Origin: Nonomuraea antri
GTDB taxonomy: Bacteria > Actinomycetota > Actinomycetes > Streptosporangiales > Streptosporangiaceae
DNA: 59,032 nucleotides
Assembly (NCBI RefSeq): GCF_013283785.1
Contig: NZ_JABCPZ010000040.1
Location: forward strand, 1 to 59,032
Direction: 5' to 3'
The translations under genes were made by a program, and so were the position numbers. Shown piece by piece: positions 17,961-27,000 of this stretch (the first letter of the stretch is position 1; each line of letters begins with the position of its first letter). The notes beneath the pieces are model-generated. The model had not been told where the DNA came from. It did no database searches and saw only the letters and a program-made list of their open reading frames with translations.

Positions 17961-19108
17961 CAGCGGGCCACCTCGTCGTAGAGCCGGTCGAACAGGGCGG
18001 CGACCTGGTCGTCGTGGCGGTTCTCCGCGGCCAGGTAGTCGCGGAACAGGTCGCGCGGGGTGCGTACGGCGACCTGCCGCTGCCCGCGCCGCGCCCGGAC
18101 CGGGCGGAAGCGTTCGTCGAGGTCCACGTCGAGCGCGCCGGGCAGCAGCTCGCGGACGCGTTCGGCCAGCCCGGGACGCGGCGGCTCGGCCACGATCACC
18201 CGCAGCCAGGTCTCCTCCAGGCCCTCGGCCATCGTTTCGAGCTGTTCCAGCGTGCCCGTGACGGTGGCCAGCGCGCGGGCCGAGCGGATCGGCGCCTCGC
18301 GCACCACGGCTGGACGGCCGGGTTCGACGGTGATCAGCAGCGCGCCGGGCGTGTTGCGTTCCTCGCCGAAGTCGACGGCGATCGGCGACCCGCTGTACCA
18401 GATGGGGCAGGGGCCGGCGATCTGCTGGCGGCGGTGCAGGTGGCCGAGCGCGGCGTACTGCGTGGTGGCCGGGAACGCGGTGGCCTCGAAGTAGTAGGAG
18501 AAGATCGACTGCGCCTCGCGCTCGCCGCCGCCGAACCTGCCGTTCGGCAGCGTGCCGTGCGTGGTGACCAGGTTGACCGTGTCGCCGGCGAAGCCGGCGG
18601 TGAGCGCGCCGATCAGCTCGGCGACGCGTCCGGCGTAGTCGCGGTTGTGGTCGACAGCGCCCCCGGCCAGCACCTCGGCCGCGCGTACGACGTAGCGGTG
18701 CGACAGGAACGGCAGCACGGCCAGCCGCACCGGCTCGCCGGACCTGGCGGTGAACTCCAGCGTGCCGCCCCGGTCAGGACGCCGGAACGCGCCGACCACG
18801 TGGATGCCCAGCGCGCCGAGCACCGGCCGGTACACCTCCAGCAGGTGCGGATTGTCGTGGTTGCCGGCCAGCACCACCACGTCGCGGCCGTCTTCGCGCA
18901 GCGCCATCAGCGTGGGCAGCACCAGCGACTGCGACTCCGGGGTGGGCGCGGAGGTGTCGAACAGGTCGCCGGCCACGATGACCGCGTCGACGTCCTCCTC
19001 GCGGGCGAGCTGGACCAGCTCGCGCAGCACGGCCCGGTGCTCGTCGGCGCGCGAGCGGCCCTTGAGTATCTTGCCGACGTGCCAGTCGGCGGTGTGCAGG
19101 ATCTTCAT
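17960..19108 (-). CDS. sbcD: SbcD/Mre11-type exonuclease
   Basis: A 382-residue metallophosphoesterase subunit of the SbcCD nuclease. Phosphoesterase motifs: MKILHTADWHVGK (DxH), VIVAGDLFD (GD), VVLAGNHDNPH (GNHD), LVTTHGTLP and ALGHLHRRQQI (GH.H). ATG 19108 is chosen because the conserved MKILHTADWH begins there, with AGGG about 8 nt upstream and a 10-bp gap from herA; an ATG at 19147 would sit inside herA. It partners with SbcC and probably supplies resected ends to HerA-NurA. Confidence 0.95.
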   Translation of the reverse strand: MKILHTADWHVGKILKGRSRADEHRAVLRELVQLAREEDVDAVIVAGDLFDTSAPTPESQSLVLPTLMALREDGRDVVVLAGNHDNPHLLEVYRPVLGALGIHVVGAFRRPDRGGTLEFTARSGEPVRLAVLPFLSHRYVVRAAEVLAGGAVDHNRDYAGRVAELIGALTAGFAGDTVNLVTTHGTLPNGRFGGGEREAQSIFSYYFEATAFPATTQYAALGHLHRRQQIAGPCPIWYSGSPIAVDFGEERNTPGALLITVEPGRPAVVREAPIRSARALATVTGTLEQLETMAEGLEETWLRVIVAEPPRPGLAERVRELLPGALDVDLDERFRPVRARRGQRQVAVRTPRDLFRDYLAAENRHDDQVAALFDRLYDEVAR

Positions 19109-19118
19109 CCGGCGCCCT

Positions 19119-20951
19119 TCAGAACGGGGGAACGTCGTCGTCGTCATCGGCGCCGGGCAGCCCGGCGAACGGATCGGCGCCGCTGCCCAGCACCGACCAG
19201 GCGGTGGCGTTCACGCCCGCGGGTTTGGGAGCGGGCGGGCGCGCGGCCGGTCGGCTGGGCCGGGTGGCGGCCTCGGACGGCCGGGTCGCCCAGGCCGGGA
19301 ACGGGAAGGTCACCGCGAGCGGGACCGGGATCTCCGGCTGGGCCACGAACATGGTGCCCGGCTTGGCGATCGTGGCGCGTTCCCTGGCCGCGGTGGGCAG
19401 CCAGCCGTACTCGGCCCGCGCGGCCTCGGCCGGGTCGAGCCTGCCGACGATCCGGACCGCCGAGTTGGCCACGATGCGCCGCTCGACCTCGGAGGCCGTC
19501 TGCTGGGCGCCGATCAGGATGACGCCGAGCGAGCGGCCGCGCTCGGCCACGTCGAGCAGGATCTCCTTGATCGGTGAGTCGCCGTCGCGCGGGGCGTACT
19601 TGTTCAGCTCGTCGAGCACCACGAACAGCAGCGGCCTGGCCGTGCCGGTGCTCTCCTTGCGCGCGAACTCGCCGCGCAGCACCACGCCGACCACGAACCG
19701 CTGCGCCCGCTCGGGCAGGTTGTGCAGGTCGACGACGGACACCTGGGCGTCGGACGTGCTGATCGAATGGGCCAGGGCGGGCGGCAGGTCGCCGCGGACG
19801 ATCGGCGACAGCGGCTTGATCGCGCTGCGCAGCCGGCGCAGGAACGCGTTGACCGTGCCCAGCGGGGTCTGCGAACCGGCCCAGACGGTGCGGGTGGCCT
19901 CGTCGGAGAGCTGGTCGCCGAGGTAGGTGACCAGGTCGTCGAAGGTGCGGCAGATCTCGCCGGACTCGGCGTCGGGGGTGCGCACGCGCACCGCGCCGCT
20001 GTCGCCCACCGGCTCGGCCCAGGTCTGCAGCCTGGCCGCGACCTGGCCGACGAGCAGGGAGTACTGGGCCCGTTCGTCGTCGGCGTCGGCGAAGACGAAC
20101 CGCAGCAGCTCCTGGCGGCAGAACTCGGCCAGCGTCCAGTAGAACGAGCTGACCCCGTCGGTGCGGGCCGACACGTGCGGCACGCCGTTGGGGTCGCCGG
20201 GGCGCGGTGGCGCGAACACGTGCACCGACCCGAACGGCCGCGCGGGCAGGCCGAGCCTGGCGTAGCCCCGCAGGGCCGCCTCGTCGAGCCTGGCGTTGTC
20301 GCGGTCGAGGAAGAGCAGGTCCTCACCCTTGACGGAGAAGATCAGCGCCTTGGTGTTGGCCGCCTCTCCGGCCAGCACGCCGGAGTTGAAGATCGAGTAG
20401 AGCAGGAACGTGGCGAACGAGGTCTTGGTCGCCACGCCGGAGATGCCGGAGATCGACACGTGCGCGCCGCGGGTGCCGTCGAGGAAGTCGAAGTTGACGT
20501 AGAGCGGCTGGCCGTCGCGCCCGAGGCCCATGGGCACCCGGCGTTCCATGACGTCGAAGTAGAGCGCCTGGTCGCGATCTTCGTGGCCGGCCCGGTAGAC
20601 CACCGCGCCGGGCAGCGGCGGGACGAACACCTCCGGCTCGACCCTGGTGACCCGGACCTCGGCGCACTCCACCACGGCCGCGGGCAGCGCGCCGTCGGCG
20701 ATGAGGAACACGTCGGAGTCGTAGCTGGCGCCCTCGTGCCTGGCCTCGACGGCGGAGACCACCCCGGCGACCAGCACCTGGCCGTGGCCGGGCACCTCGC
20801 GCCTCGTCACCACCACGTCGTCGAGCTGCAGGACCCGGCCGGGCTCGACCCCGACCCAGAACGACAGCGGCGAGGCGGCCTGCGTGCCCAGCACGCGCCC
20901 GACCGCCTCCGCGGCCACGGCGGCGCCATTCACCAGCGAACGGGTCGTCAT
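19119..20951 (-). CDS. herA: HerA-like DNA translocase ATPase
   Basis: 610 residues. An N-terminal HAS-barrel-like domain (~1-150) is followed by a RecA/FtsK-like ATPase. The P-loop region reads SISGISGVATKTS near residue 170; the Lys and Thr are kept but the usual Gly before Lys is Thr. Walker B is LLFVVLDELNKYAPR, and an arginine-rich segment NSAVRIVGRLDPAE follows. The tail is Pro/Ala-rich and ends in an acidic DDDDDVPPF. HerA forms hexamers that pump DNA into NurA. ATG 20951 has a GGGAGGGG run just upstream; ATG 20975 is an in-frame alternative. It is the first large gene of the operon and is preceded by a damage-type promoter. Confidence 0.88.
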   Translation of the reverse strand: MTTRSLVNGAAVAAEAVGRVLGTQAASPLSFWVGVEPGRVLQLDDVVVTRREVPGHGQVLVAGVVSAVEARHEGASYDSDVFLIADGALPAAVVECAEVRVTRVEPEVFVPPLPGAVVYRAGHEDRDQALYFDVMERRVPMGLGRDGQPLYVNFDFLDGTRGAHVSISGISGVATKTSFATFLLYSIFNSGVLAGEAANTKALIFSVKGEDLLFLDRDNARLDEAALRGYARLGLPARPFGSVHVFAPPRPGDPNGVPHVSARTDGVSSFYWTLAEFCRQELLRFVFADADDERAQYSLLVGQVAARLQTWAEPVGDSGAVRVRTPDAESGEICRTFDDLVTYLGDQLSDEATRTVWAGSQTPLGTVNAFLRRLRSAIKPLSPIVRGDLPPALAHSISTSDAQVSVVDLHNLPERAQRFVVGVVLRGEFARKESTGTARPLLFVVLDELNKYAPRDGDSPIKEILLDVAERGRSLGVILIGAQQTASEVERRIVANSAVRIVGRLDPAEAARAEYGWLPTAARERATIAKPGTMFVAQPEIPVPLAVTFPFPAWATRPSEAATRPSRPAARPPAPKPAGVNATAWSVLGSGADPFAGLPGADDDDDVPPF

Positions 20952-21004
20952 ACCCCTCCCACCCCAGGCGTTCATACTGCCCCAACCGCACGGCAGCCGT
21001 CAGC

Positions 21005-21085
21005 CTATCCGCCCGTCTCGGCAATCCGGTTCACAGCGGAAATGATCGTTGGGCGTGTCTCGAAGCTGCTCTTGCGTGTTGGCAC
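21005..21085 (-). CDS. Possible 26-residue leader ORF upstream of herA
   Basis: GTG 21085 to TAG 21005-21007 encodes a basic peptide beginning MPTRKSSFETRP. GGAGG (21095-21099) sits 9 nt before the start. It lies between the predicted damage promoter and herA. The predicted transcription start is close to the GGAGG, so translation is uncertain. It could be a leader peptide or chance. Confidence 0.3.
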   Translation of the reverse strand: MPTRKSSFETRPTIISAVNRIAETGG

Positions 21086-21101
21086 GGTCTTTCGCCTCCG
21101 C

Positions 21102-21124
21102 AGCGTAGAGATCACCTCCGACAA
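21102..21124 (-). promoter_or_regulatory. Predicted PafBC/RecA-NDp-type promoter of the herA operon
   Basis: On the minus strand TTGTCGGAG (21116-21124), 8 bases, then TACGCT (21102-21107). This fits tTGTCRgtg-N8-TAnnnT. It shares TTGTCGGA and the entire TGATCTCTAC core with the copy at 14045-14067. It implies LexA-independent, PafBC-dependent damage induction of herA-sbcD-sbcC-nurA. Confidence 0.75.
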
Positions 21125-21175
21125 AAGGATCAGCCGTGACGTTAGCCATACCGGATCAGGGGCAGGCCGCCGGGC

Positions 21176-22027
21176 ATGCCAGAAGAACTGCCGCCGCAGA
21201 GCCAGCCGTACCCGGGACAGACCGGCCAGATGGCCCCGGAGCCGCGTGACGAGATGCGCGACTACCAGGGCAGGGAACTCCTGGCCGGCAAGCGGGCGCT
21301 GGTCACGGGCGGCGACTCGGGGATCGGGCGGGCCGTGTCGGTGGCGTTCGCCAAGGAGGGCGCGGACGTCGCCATCGCCTACCTCAGCGAGCACGAGGAC
21401 GCCGCGCACACCAAGAAACTGGTCGAGGCGGCGGGACGGCGCTGCGTGCTGCTGCCCGGCGACCTGGCCGACGCCGACCACTGCGCCTCGGTGGTCGAGC
21501 AGGCGGTCTCGGAACTGGGCGGCCTGGACGTGCTGGTGAACAACGTGGCCTACCAGGCGCCGGTGAGCGGCCTGGAAGAGCTGAGCGACGAGCAGTGGGA
21601 GCACACGTTCGCGGTCAACATCCACAGCTACTACCGGGTGACCAAGGCGGCGCTCAACCACCTGCGCGAGGGCGCGGCGATCGTCAACACCTCCTCCATC
21701 AACGGGCTGCGCGGCAACAAGACGCTCATCGACTACGCCGCCACCAAGGGCGCGATCAACGCCTTCACCTACTCGATGGCGCAGAACCTGGTCGAACGCG
21801 GCATCCGGGTCAACGCCGTCGCCCCTGGACCGGTCTGGACGCCGCTGATCCCGGCCACGTTCCCGAAGGAGAAGGTGGACGAGTTCGGCAAGCAGGTGCC
21901 GATGGGCCGGGCCGCCGACCCGGACGAGATCGCCCCTTCGTACGTGTTCTTCGCGGCGAACCGGCTGTCGTCGTACTACACGGGCGAGGTGCTGGCCCCG
22001 ATCGGCGGCGAGACGCTGCCGGGTTAG
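21176..22027 (+). CDS. SDR family oxidoreductase (glucose/ribitol-dehydrogenase-like)
   Basis: 283 residues. An extended N-terminus (MPEELPPQSQPYPGQ) typical of the YghA/YhdF stress-SDR group precedes the Rossmann fold. Cofactor motif TGGDSGIGRA, NNVA, catalytic Ser in NTSSINGL and YAATKG (Tyr-x-x-x-Lys) are all present, followed by AVAPGPVWTPLIP. NAD(P)-dependent; substrate unknown. Such proteins are commonly stress-induced. It reads convergently against the kinase gene, and the two stop codons lie 5 bp apart inside a 9-bp duplication. Confidence 0.93.
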   Translation: MPEELPPQSQPYPGQTGQMAPEPRDEMRDYQGRELLAGKRALVTGGDSGIGRAVSVAFAKEGADVAIAYLSEHEDAAHTKKLVEAAGRRCVLLPGDLADADHCASVVEQAVSELGGLDVLVNNVAYQAPVSGLEELSDEQWEHTFAVNIHSYYRVTKAALNHLREGAAIVNTSSINGLRGNKTLIDYAATKGAINAFTYSMAQNLVERGIRVNAVAPGPVWTPLIPATFPKEKVDEFGKQVPMGRAADPDEIAPSYVFFAANRLSSYYTGEVLAPIGGETLPG

Positions 22028-22035
22028 CCGGGTCA
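22018..22035. repeat. 9-bp duplication spanning two convergent stop codons
   Basis: GCCGGGTTA (22018-22026) and GCCGGGTCA (22027-22035) are tandem copies. The first holds most of the SDR TAG stop and the second the kinase stop (TCA on this strand). Confidence 0.7.
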
Positions 22036-23544
22036 GCCGGCCAGGCCGGCGAGCAGGGCGGCGACCCTGGCGGTGGCCGGGTGTGCCGGGCCGTGCAGGC
22101 TGGTGAGGTCGGCGAGCAGGGCGGCCAGTGTCGCGCGGGCCGCGCCGGTGTCGCCGGTGTCGCGTTCCAGCTCGCCCACCTGGCGGCGCAGTTCCAGCGC
22201 GCGGTCGTCGCCGGGCCGCGGGTGGCCGGTGAGCAGGGCGCGGGTCAGCTCCAGCGCCCTGGCCGGGTCGCCCAGGTGGTCGTGGCAGGCGGCCTCGCGG
22301 CTGCGGCACTTGAAGACCCGCTCGGCGTCGCCCGCGTACCTGGCGGCCAGCCATGCGTACACCCGCGCCGCCTGGTGGTGGTCGCCGGCGTCGAACAGCG
22401 CGTCGGCGAGTTGCCAGCGCAGGTCGAGCACCTCGGGGTCGGCGGCGCCGAACGTCCGGTCGGCGGGTTCGGCGGCCGCGGCGAGCACGCGGACCGCGTC
22501 GCGGTAGCGCGAGTCGCGGACCAGCGAGGCCGCCTGCTCGCGGGCACGTTCCAGGTCACCGCGCCCGAACCCGTCCGGCTCCGGCCCGCCGACGGGCGCT
22601 ACGGGAACAGGCGCGACCGACGTGGCGGGCAGGGTGCGGCTGAGCGCGGTGGCGTACATGCGGTGCGCGCTCGGCCCAGGCGCGGTCATGTCCCCCAGCC
22701 CGCCGGTCTCCCCCAGGTACGGCAGCAGCCGCGCGTGCACCTCGGCCGCGCTGCCCGGCCGGTCGGCGGCCTGCTTCTCGAGCATGGACAGCACCAGCTC
22801 GTCCAGCCCGGCCGGCACGTCGTCCCGGTGCCGCGACACCGGCTCCGGCACCCGGTTCACGTGCTGCTCCATCACGCTGAACTCGCTCGGGCCGGAGAAC
22901 AGGCACCGCCCGGTCAGCAGCTCGTGGAGCACGCATCCGAGCGCGTACAGGTCGCTGCGTACCGTGAAGACGCCGTCGGACACCTGCTCGGGCGCCATGT
23001 ACGAGGCCGTGCCCAGCCGCTGCCCGGTCCTGGTCAGCCGGGTGACGTCGGGGTCGTGCAGCACGGCCAGCCCGAAGTCGACGACCATGACGGAGCCGTC
23101 GCGGCAGAGCATCAGGTTGGCCGGCTTCAGGTCGCGGTGCAGGATGCCCTGCTCGTGCGCGGCCACCAGCACGGCCGCCACCTGCGCGCCGATCGAGGCG
23201 ACCCAGCCCACGGGCAGCGGCCCGTGCTCGGCGACGACGTCGTTGATCCCGGCGCCCTCGATGAACCGCATCACCAGGTAGTGGCGTCGTCCGCGCAACC
23301 GGTCGTCGTACACCCCGAAGTCGTGGATCGCGGGCATGCCGGGGTGTGCCAGGCGGGCCATCGTCCTGGCCTCGTGCGTGAAGCGGGCGGCCAGCTCCTG
23401 GTCGGGCACGCCGTCGGGGAAACGCACGAACTTCATCGCCACGCGCCGGCCGAGCTTGTGGTCGAACGCGCCCCAGACCTCGCCCATCCCGCCCCGGCCG
23501 AGATGGACGGGGTCGAGCTCGTACCTGTCGAGGATGAGGTCCAC
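22033..23544 (-). CDS. Serine/threonine protein kinase with C-terminal TPR-like region
   Basis: 503 residues, cytoplasmic. Residues ~5-265 are a Hanks-type kinase: glycine loop [18 protein letters not shown] Lys, [11 protein letters not shown] catalytic loop, VVDFGLAV (DFG) and SYMAPEQ. After a Pro-rich linker, ~150 residues form helical repeats ([26 protein letters not shown]) like TPRs. There is no transmembrane helix. GTG 23544 has GGAGG 5 nt upstream; TTG 23556 is a weaker start. It lies 24 bp downstream of the DNA methylase gene, so co-transcription is likely. Confidence 0.92.
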   Translation of the reverse strand: MDLILDRYELDPVHLGRGGMGEVWGAFDHKLGRRVAMKFVRFPDGVPDQELAARFTHEARTMARLAHPGMPAIHDFGVYDDRLRGRRHYLVMRFIEGAGINDVVAEHGPLPVGWVASIGAQVAAVLVAAHEQGILHRDLKPANLMLCRDGSVMVVDFGLAVLHDPDVTRLTRTGQRLGTASYMAPEQVSDGVFTVRSDLYALGCVLHELLTGRCLFSGPSEFSVMEQHVNRVPEPVSRHRDDVPAGLDELVLSMLEKQAADRPGSAAEVHARLLPYLGETGGLGDMTAPGPSAHRMYATALSRTLPATSVAPVPVAPVGGPEPDGFGRGDLERAREQAASLVRDSRYRDAVRVLAAAAEPADRTFGAADPEVLDLRWQLADALFDAGDHHQAARVYAWLAARYAGDAERVFKCRSREAACHDHLGDPARALELTRALLTGHPRPGDDRALELRRQVGELERDTGDTGAARATLAALLADLTSLHGPAHPATARVAALLAGLAG

Positions 23545-23568
23545 CCGCGCCTCCAAGATCCATGAGGA

Positions 23569-25482
23569 TTACTCGGGTTGCAGGGTCCCATCAAACAGGC
23601 CGTCGATACCAGCGGCGACCAGGTCGTCGGCGGCCTGGCGGAGTGCTCTGGAGGCGTCCTCGAAGGTCAGCAGGCGGTGGAAGGCGGCGCCGTACCTGCG
23701 TTGTTCCTCGACGGGCAGGCGGGGCAGCTGCGCGCGGCGCGGGTCGAGCCGCATCGAGGAGCCGAGCCTGACGCTGGAGCCGACCGCGGCGCGCAGGCAG
23801 CCGGCCAGGAAGTGCGGGTCGAGCCGGTCGGGGTCGGTGCGGATGAGCAGGAGCTGGGCGCCGAGCACCGCGCCCGGCTCGGTCATGACGCGCGGGATCG
23901 AGCCGCTGCCGGTGATCAGCGGGGCCACCACGTCGCCGGGCTCGATGGCGACCAGGCCGGGCGCGTCGGCGGTGCGCCCGGTGGGTTCGCGTCCGACCAG
24001 CAGGTCCTTGGCGGTCAGCACGGGCAGGTCGCCGTCGGCGGCGAGTTTGATCGGGCCCTGCAGGATGGTCACCACGCCGGCGCGGGCCAGCTCGCCGAGG
24101 TTGGTCATGGGCAGCTCGCGCCGCCCGCCGCCGGTCGCGGCGAGCCCGGGCGGTTGCCCGGCCAGGCCGGCGGCCAGCCCCGCCGTCTTCTCGCGCAGCG
24201 CCGCGTATCCCGCGCCGTCGGGCTGGTCCTGCACCTGCACGCGGTGGCCGGTGGTCAGGTCGACCTCCTCGTCGAGGAGGTCGATGATGCGCACGGCGCG
24301 GCTTCCCGCGGGCAGCTCGCGTTCGTCGGTGAACGCCTGCCAGGCGGACTCGGCCAGCGCCAGGTCGTCGCCGGCGTTGACCATGAGCACCTCGGACGGC
24401 GGCCGCCCGCCCGGCTCGGGACGGCGCAGCACCCACAGGTCGGGCGCGCCGCTGGAGGCGGGGGCGGCGCCGGCGGAGAGCGTGATGATCGCGCGGAGCG
24501 CGCCCGCGCGCAGCAGGTTGCCGCGCACCCGGCGGCCGGGACGCCGGGCCGCGGCCACGCCGGGCATCATGATGACCACCAGCCCGCCCGGTTTGACGTG
24601 CGCCAGGCAGTGTTGCGCCCAGGCCAGCTCCGACTCGCCGCGCGGCGGCAGCCCGTATTCCCAGCGCGGGTCGCTGGTCAGCTCCTCGTAACCCCAGCCG
24701 CGCTCGTTGAACGGCGGATTGCAGATCACCACGTCGGCCTGCACGCCGGGGAAGGCGTCGGCGCGCAGCGAGTCGCCGGTGACGATGTCGGCGTCGTAGC
24801 CGTGCAGGCCGAGCCTGACCTCGGCGAGCCTGGCCGAGCTGCCGTTGACGTCCTGGCCGAGGGTGGTCGCGCCGCCCGAGGCCAGCAGCAGCGTGCCGAG
24901 GCCGCAGGCCGGGTCGAGCACGACGCGGCCGGCCGTGCCGCCGACCCTGGCCATGGTCTCTGCCACCTCGCGCGGGGTGGCGAGCAGGCGGCGCGAGTGC
25001 ACGTCGACGTAGCGGTCGCAGATGCCGTCGAAGGCGGCCACCGGCCCTTCGGCCAGGCCGACCTCGGCGATGGACCTGATCAGGGCGGCGGTGACGTCGA
25101 GCCCAGGCGGCGGGGCCACGGGCAGTTCGCGGACGAGCGCGGCGTCGCCGAGCCCGGCCAGCCGCCGCCACCCGTCGGGGTCGCGCCTGAGGTAGCCGAG
25201 CAGCGCGCCCGCGTAGCCGACGGCGTCGCCGAGCCGCAGGTCGTCGGTGATGGCGCGCAGTGCCTGCCAGACCCGTTCGAGCGGGGCGACCTCGACGTAT
25301 CTGTCGTGCCTGCGCAGCCACTCCTCGACGTCGGCGAGGGAGAAGGCCGGGCTGGTGGCCGTGCCGCCCACCGGCCGCGGGAAGTCATCGAACCTCTTGC
25401 GCCAGTTGCTCACCGCCGCCCGGCCGACGTCGGCCAGCCGCGCGATGTCCGCGGCGTTGACCGTGACGTCGTCTCGCATCAT
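23569..25482 (-). CDS. Solitary N6-adenine DNA methylase with N-terminal HTH and C-terminal specificity-like domain
   Basis: 637 residues. An N-terminal helix-turn-helix (IARLADVGRAAVSNWRKRF) is followed by an HsdM-like methylase domain with SAM motif DPACGLGTLLL and catalytic motif IV NPPF. The C-terminal ~170 residues (LVGREPTGR, DVVAPLITGSGSIPRV, RLPVEEQRRYGAAFHRLL) resemble a type I target-recognition subunit, so modification and specificity may be in one chain. No restriction subunit is nearby. ATG 25482 has GGAGG 7 nt upstream. It is followed by the kinase gene. Either an orphan epigenetic methylase or a remnant of a modification system. Confidence 0.88.
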   Translation of the reverse strand: MMRDDVTVNAADIARLADVGRAAVSNWRKRFDDFPRPVGGTATSPAFSLADVEEWLRRHDRYVEVAPLERVWQALRAITDDLRLGDAVGYAGALLGYLRRDPDGWRRLAGLGDAALVRELPVAPPPGLDVTAALIRSIAEVGLAEGPVAAFDGICDRYVDVHSRRLLATPREVAETMARVGGTAGRVVLDPACGLGTLLLASGGATTLGQDVNGSSARLAEVRLGLHGYDADIVTGDSLRADAFPGVQADVVICNPPFNERGWGYEELTSDPRWEYGLPPRGESELAWAQHCLAHVKPGGLVVIMMPGVAAARRPGRRVRGNLLRAGALRAIITLSAGAAPASSGAPDLWVLRRPEPGGRPPSEVLMVNAGDDLALAESAWQAFTDERELPAGSRAVRIIDLLDEEVDLTTGHRVQVQDQPDGAGYAALREKTAGLAAGLAGQPPGLAATGGGRRELPMTNLGELARAGVVTILQGPIKLAADGDLPVLTAKDLLVGREPTGRTADAPGLVAIEPGDVVAPLITGSGSIPRVMTEPGAVLGAQLLLIRTDPDRLDPHFLAGCLRAAVGSSVRLGSSMRLDPRRAQLPRLPVEEQRRYGAAFHRLLTFEDASRALRQAADDLVAAGIDGLFDGTLQPE

Positions 25483-25693
25483 CGTCCTTCCTCCGGGAGC
25501 CCAGGCCGCCGCTCTCCCGTACGGGCGGAGAGAGCCGCTCACGGTCACCAGCATGCCAGTTCTTCGAGGTCGGCAGGCGCTTGATGCTGTTCCTTGGGCC
25601 CCGAGGTTACATTCTGTGGATGGCGTTCACAAGCATCTGTTTTGGCTAAAAAACGCGATATTTCAGCACATTTAATGGGATGGGCGGAGTCCT

Positions 25694-26890
25694 ATGATGC
25701 TGATCATGCCTCCCCGTGACCGGCCGCCCAGTTGGTGGCTGTGGATCGGCCTGCCCCTGCTCTGCTGCGGCGGGGCGCTCATCCCGGCCGTGATCGGGTA
25801 CTCGGCGGTCCGGCTGAACAGCAAGCGGACCGCGGCCGCCGCGATGGTGTACTTCGCCATCTACGTCTGGATGTTCCTCGCGGCCGGCGTCGTGCTGAAG
25901 GATGTGCCAGCGGAGGACTGGCGGGCCACCACGACCACGCTACTGTACCTGTTCATGGTGTTCGGCGGGACCGTGCACGCGGTCATCCTGCGCGGCCAGG
26001 TCTACCCGCCGCCGGGCCGGACGAGGGCGCCGGCGCCCACCCGGCCGATGCCCCTGCCGACGCCCCGGCCGGCGCCGCCTCCGCCCCCGCCTGCACCTTC
26101 AGCGGCGCCTCCGCCGTCGTTCGCCGGGGAGAGCGTCATCGGCAGGATCGGCCCGTACGCGCTGGTCGGCAGGCTCGGCGAGGGCGGGCAGGGCATCGTC
26201 TACCTGGGCCGGGGCCCGGACGGCGGGCACGTCGCGATCAAGGTGCTGCGCCTGCCCGCGCAGGACCACGCCGCGTTCGTCAGGGAGGCGCGGGCCGCGC
26301 GCCTGGTGCCCACGTTCGCCACCGCCCGCGTCCTGGACGTCGGCGTCGAGAACGGCCAGGGCTACCTCGTCAGCGAGTACGTCGACGGCCCGTCGCTCGA
26401 CCGGCGCGTCAGGCAGGACGGGCCGCTCGGCGCGGACAGCCTGACCAGGCTCGCGCTCGCGACGGCCGGCGCGCTGGCGGGCATCCATCACTGCGGGATC
26501 GTGCACAGGGACTTCAAGCCCGCCAACGTGCTGCTCGGCCGCGACGGCCCGCGGGTGATCGACTTCGGCGTGGCCAAGGTGATCGGCGCGCTCACCACGG
26601 TCACCGGCGGCACGCCCTCGTTCATGTCACCCGAGCAGGTGCGCGGCGAGCCGGTCGGACCGTCCTCGGACGTGTTCAGCTGGGCGGCGACCATGTACTT
26701 CGCGGCCACGGGCCGGCTCGCCTTCGACGGCCCGTCCATGTACGCGGTGTCCAGGCAGGTGACCGGGCACCACCCCGACCTGGCGGCGATCCCGCCCGAG
26801 CTGCGCGGGCCGCTGTCCGCCGCCCTGGACAAGGACCCGGGACGACGCCCGTCGGCCAGCGATCTGATGCTGATGCTCTCCACTGGCTAG
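25694..26890 (+). CDS. Membrane-anchored serine/threonine protein kinase
   Basis: 398 residues with inverted topology relative to PknB: about three N-terminal membrane segments (WWLWIGLPLLCCGGALIPAV, MVYFAIYVWMFLAAGVVL, LLYLFMVFGGTVHAVIL), a proline-rich linker, then the kinase domain. Kinase motifs: GRLGEGGQGIVYLG, VAIKVL, HRDFKPANVLL (Phe replaces the usual Leu), VIDFGVAKV and SFMSPEQ. There is no extracellular sensor. ATG 25694 follows GGAG by 4 nt; ATGs at 25697 and 25706 are close alternatives. An AT-rich promoter region lies in the ~60 bp upstream. A separate PASTA protein is encoded 600 bp downstream. Confidence 0.92.
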   Translation: MMLIMPPRDRPPSWWLWIGLPLLCCGGALIPAVIGYSAVRLNSKRTAAAAMVYFAIYVWMFLAAGVVLKDVPAEDWRATTTTLLYLFMVFGGTVHAVILRGQVYPPPGRTRAPAPTRPMPLPTPRPAPPPPPPAPSAAPPPSFAGESVIGRIGPYALVGRLGEGGQGIVYLGRGPDGGHVAIKVLRLPAQDHAAFVREARAARLVPTFATARVLDVGVENGQGYLVSEYVDGPSLDRRVRQDGPLGADSLTRLALATAGALAGIHHCGIVHRDFKPANVLLGRDGPRVIDFGVAKVIGALTTVTGGTPSFMSPEQVRGEPVGPSSDVFSWAATMYFAATGRLAFDGPSMYAVSRQVTGHHPDLAAIPPELRGPLSAALDKDPGRRPSASDLMLMLSTG

Positions 26891-26928
26891 CTGTGAATCG
26901 TACACACAGATTTTCTGATTCATATCAC

Positions 26929-26958
26929 TTGCACACACTTACAGGTGGGCGCTAGCGT
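26929..26958 (+). promoter_or_regulatory. Predicted promoter of the NYN-PASTA-Sir2 operon
   Basis: TTGCAC (26929-26934), an 18-bp spacer and TAGCGT (26953-26958) lie in AT-rich DNA 43 bp before the GTG of the NYN gene. It resembles a vegetative actinobacterial promoter. Confidence 0.45.
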
Positions 26959-27000
26959 ATCCGTCGTTCCCCGGTTCCCCAGCCGTTCAGGGAGTGACCC

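Noticed and set aside
22033..26890. Pgl/BREX-type phage defence
   Set aside because: A methylase and kinases are present, but no PglZ alkaline-phosphatase protein, no BrxC/PglY-type P-loop ATPase and no BrxL are encoded nearby, and the methylase is HsdM-like rather than PglX-like.
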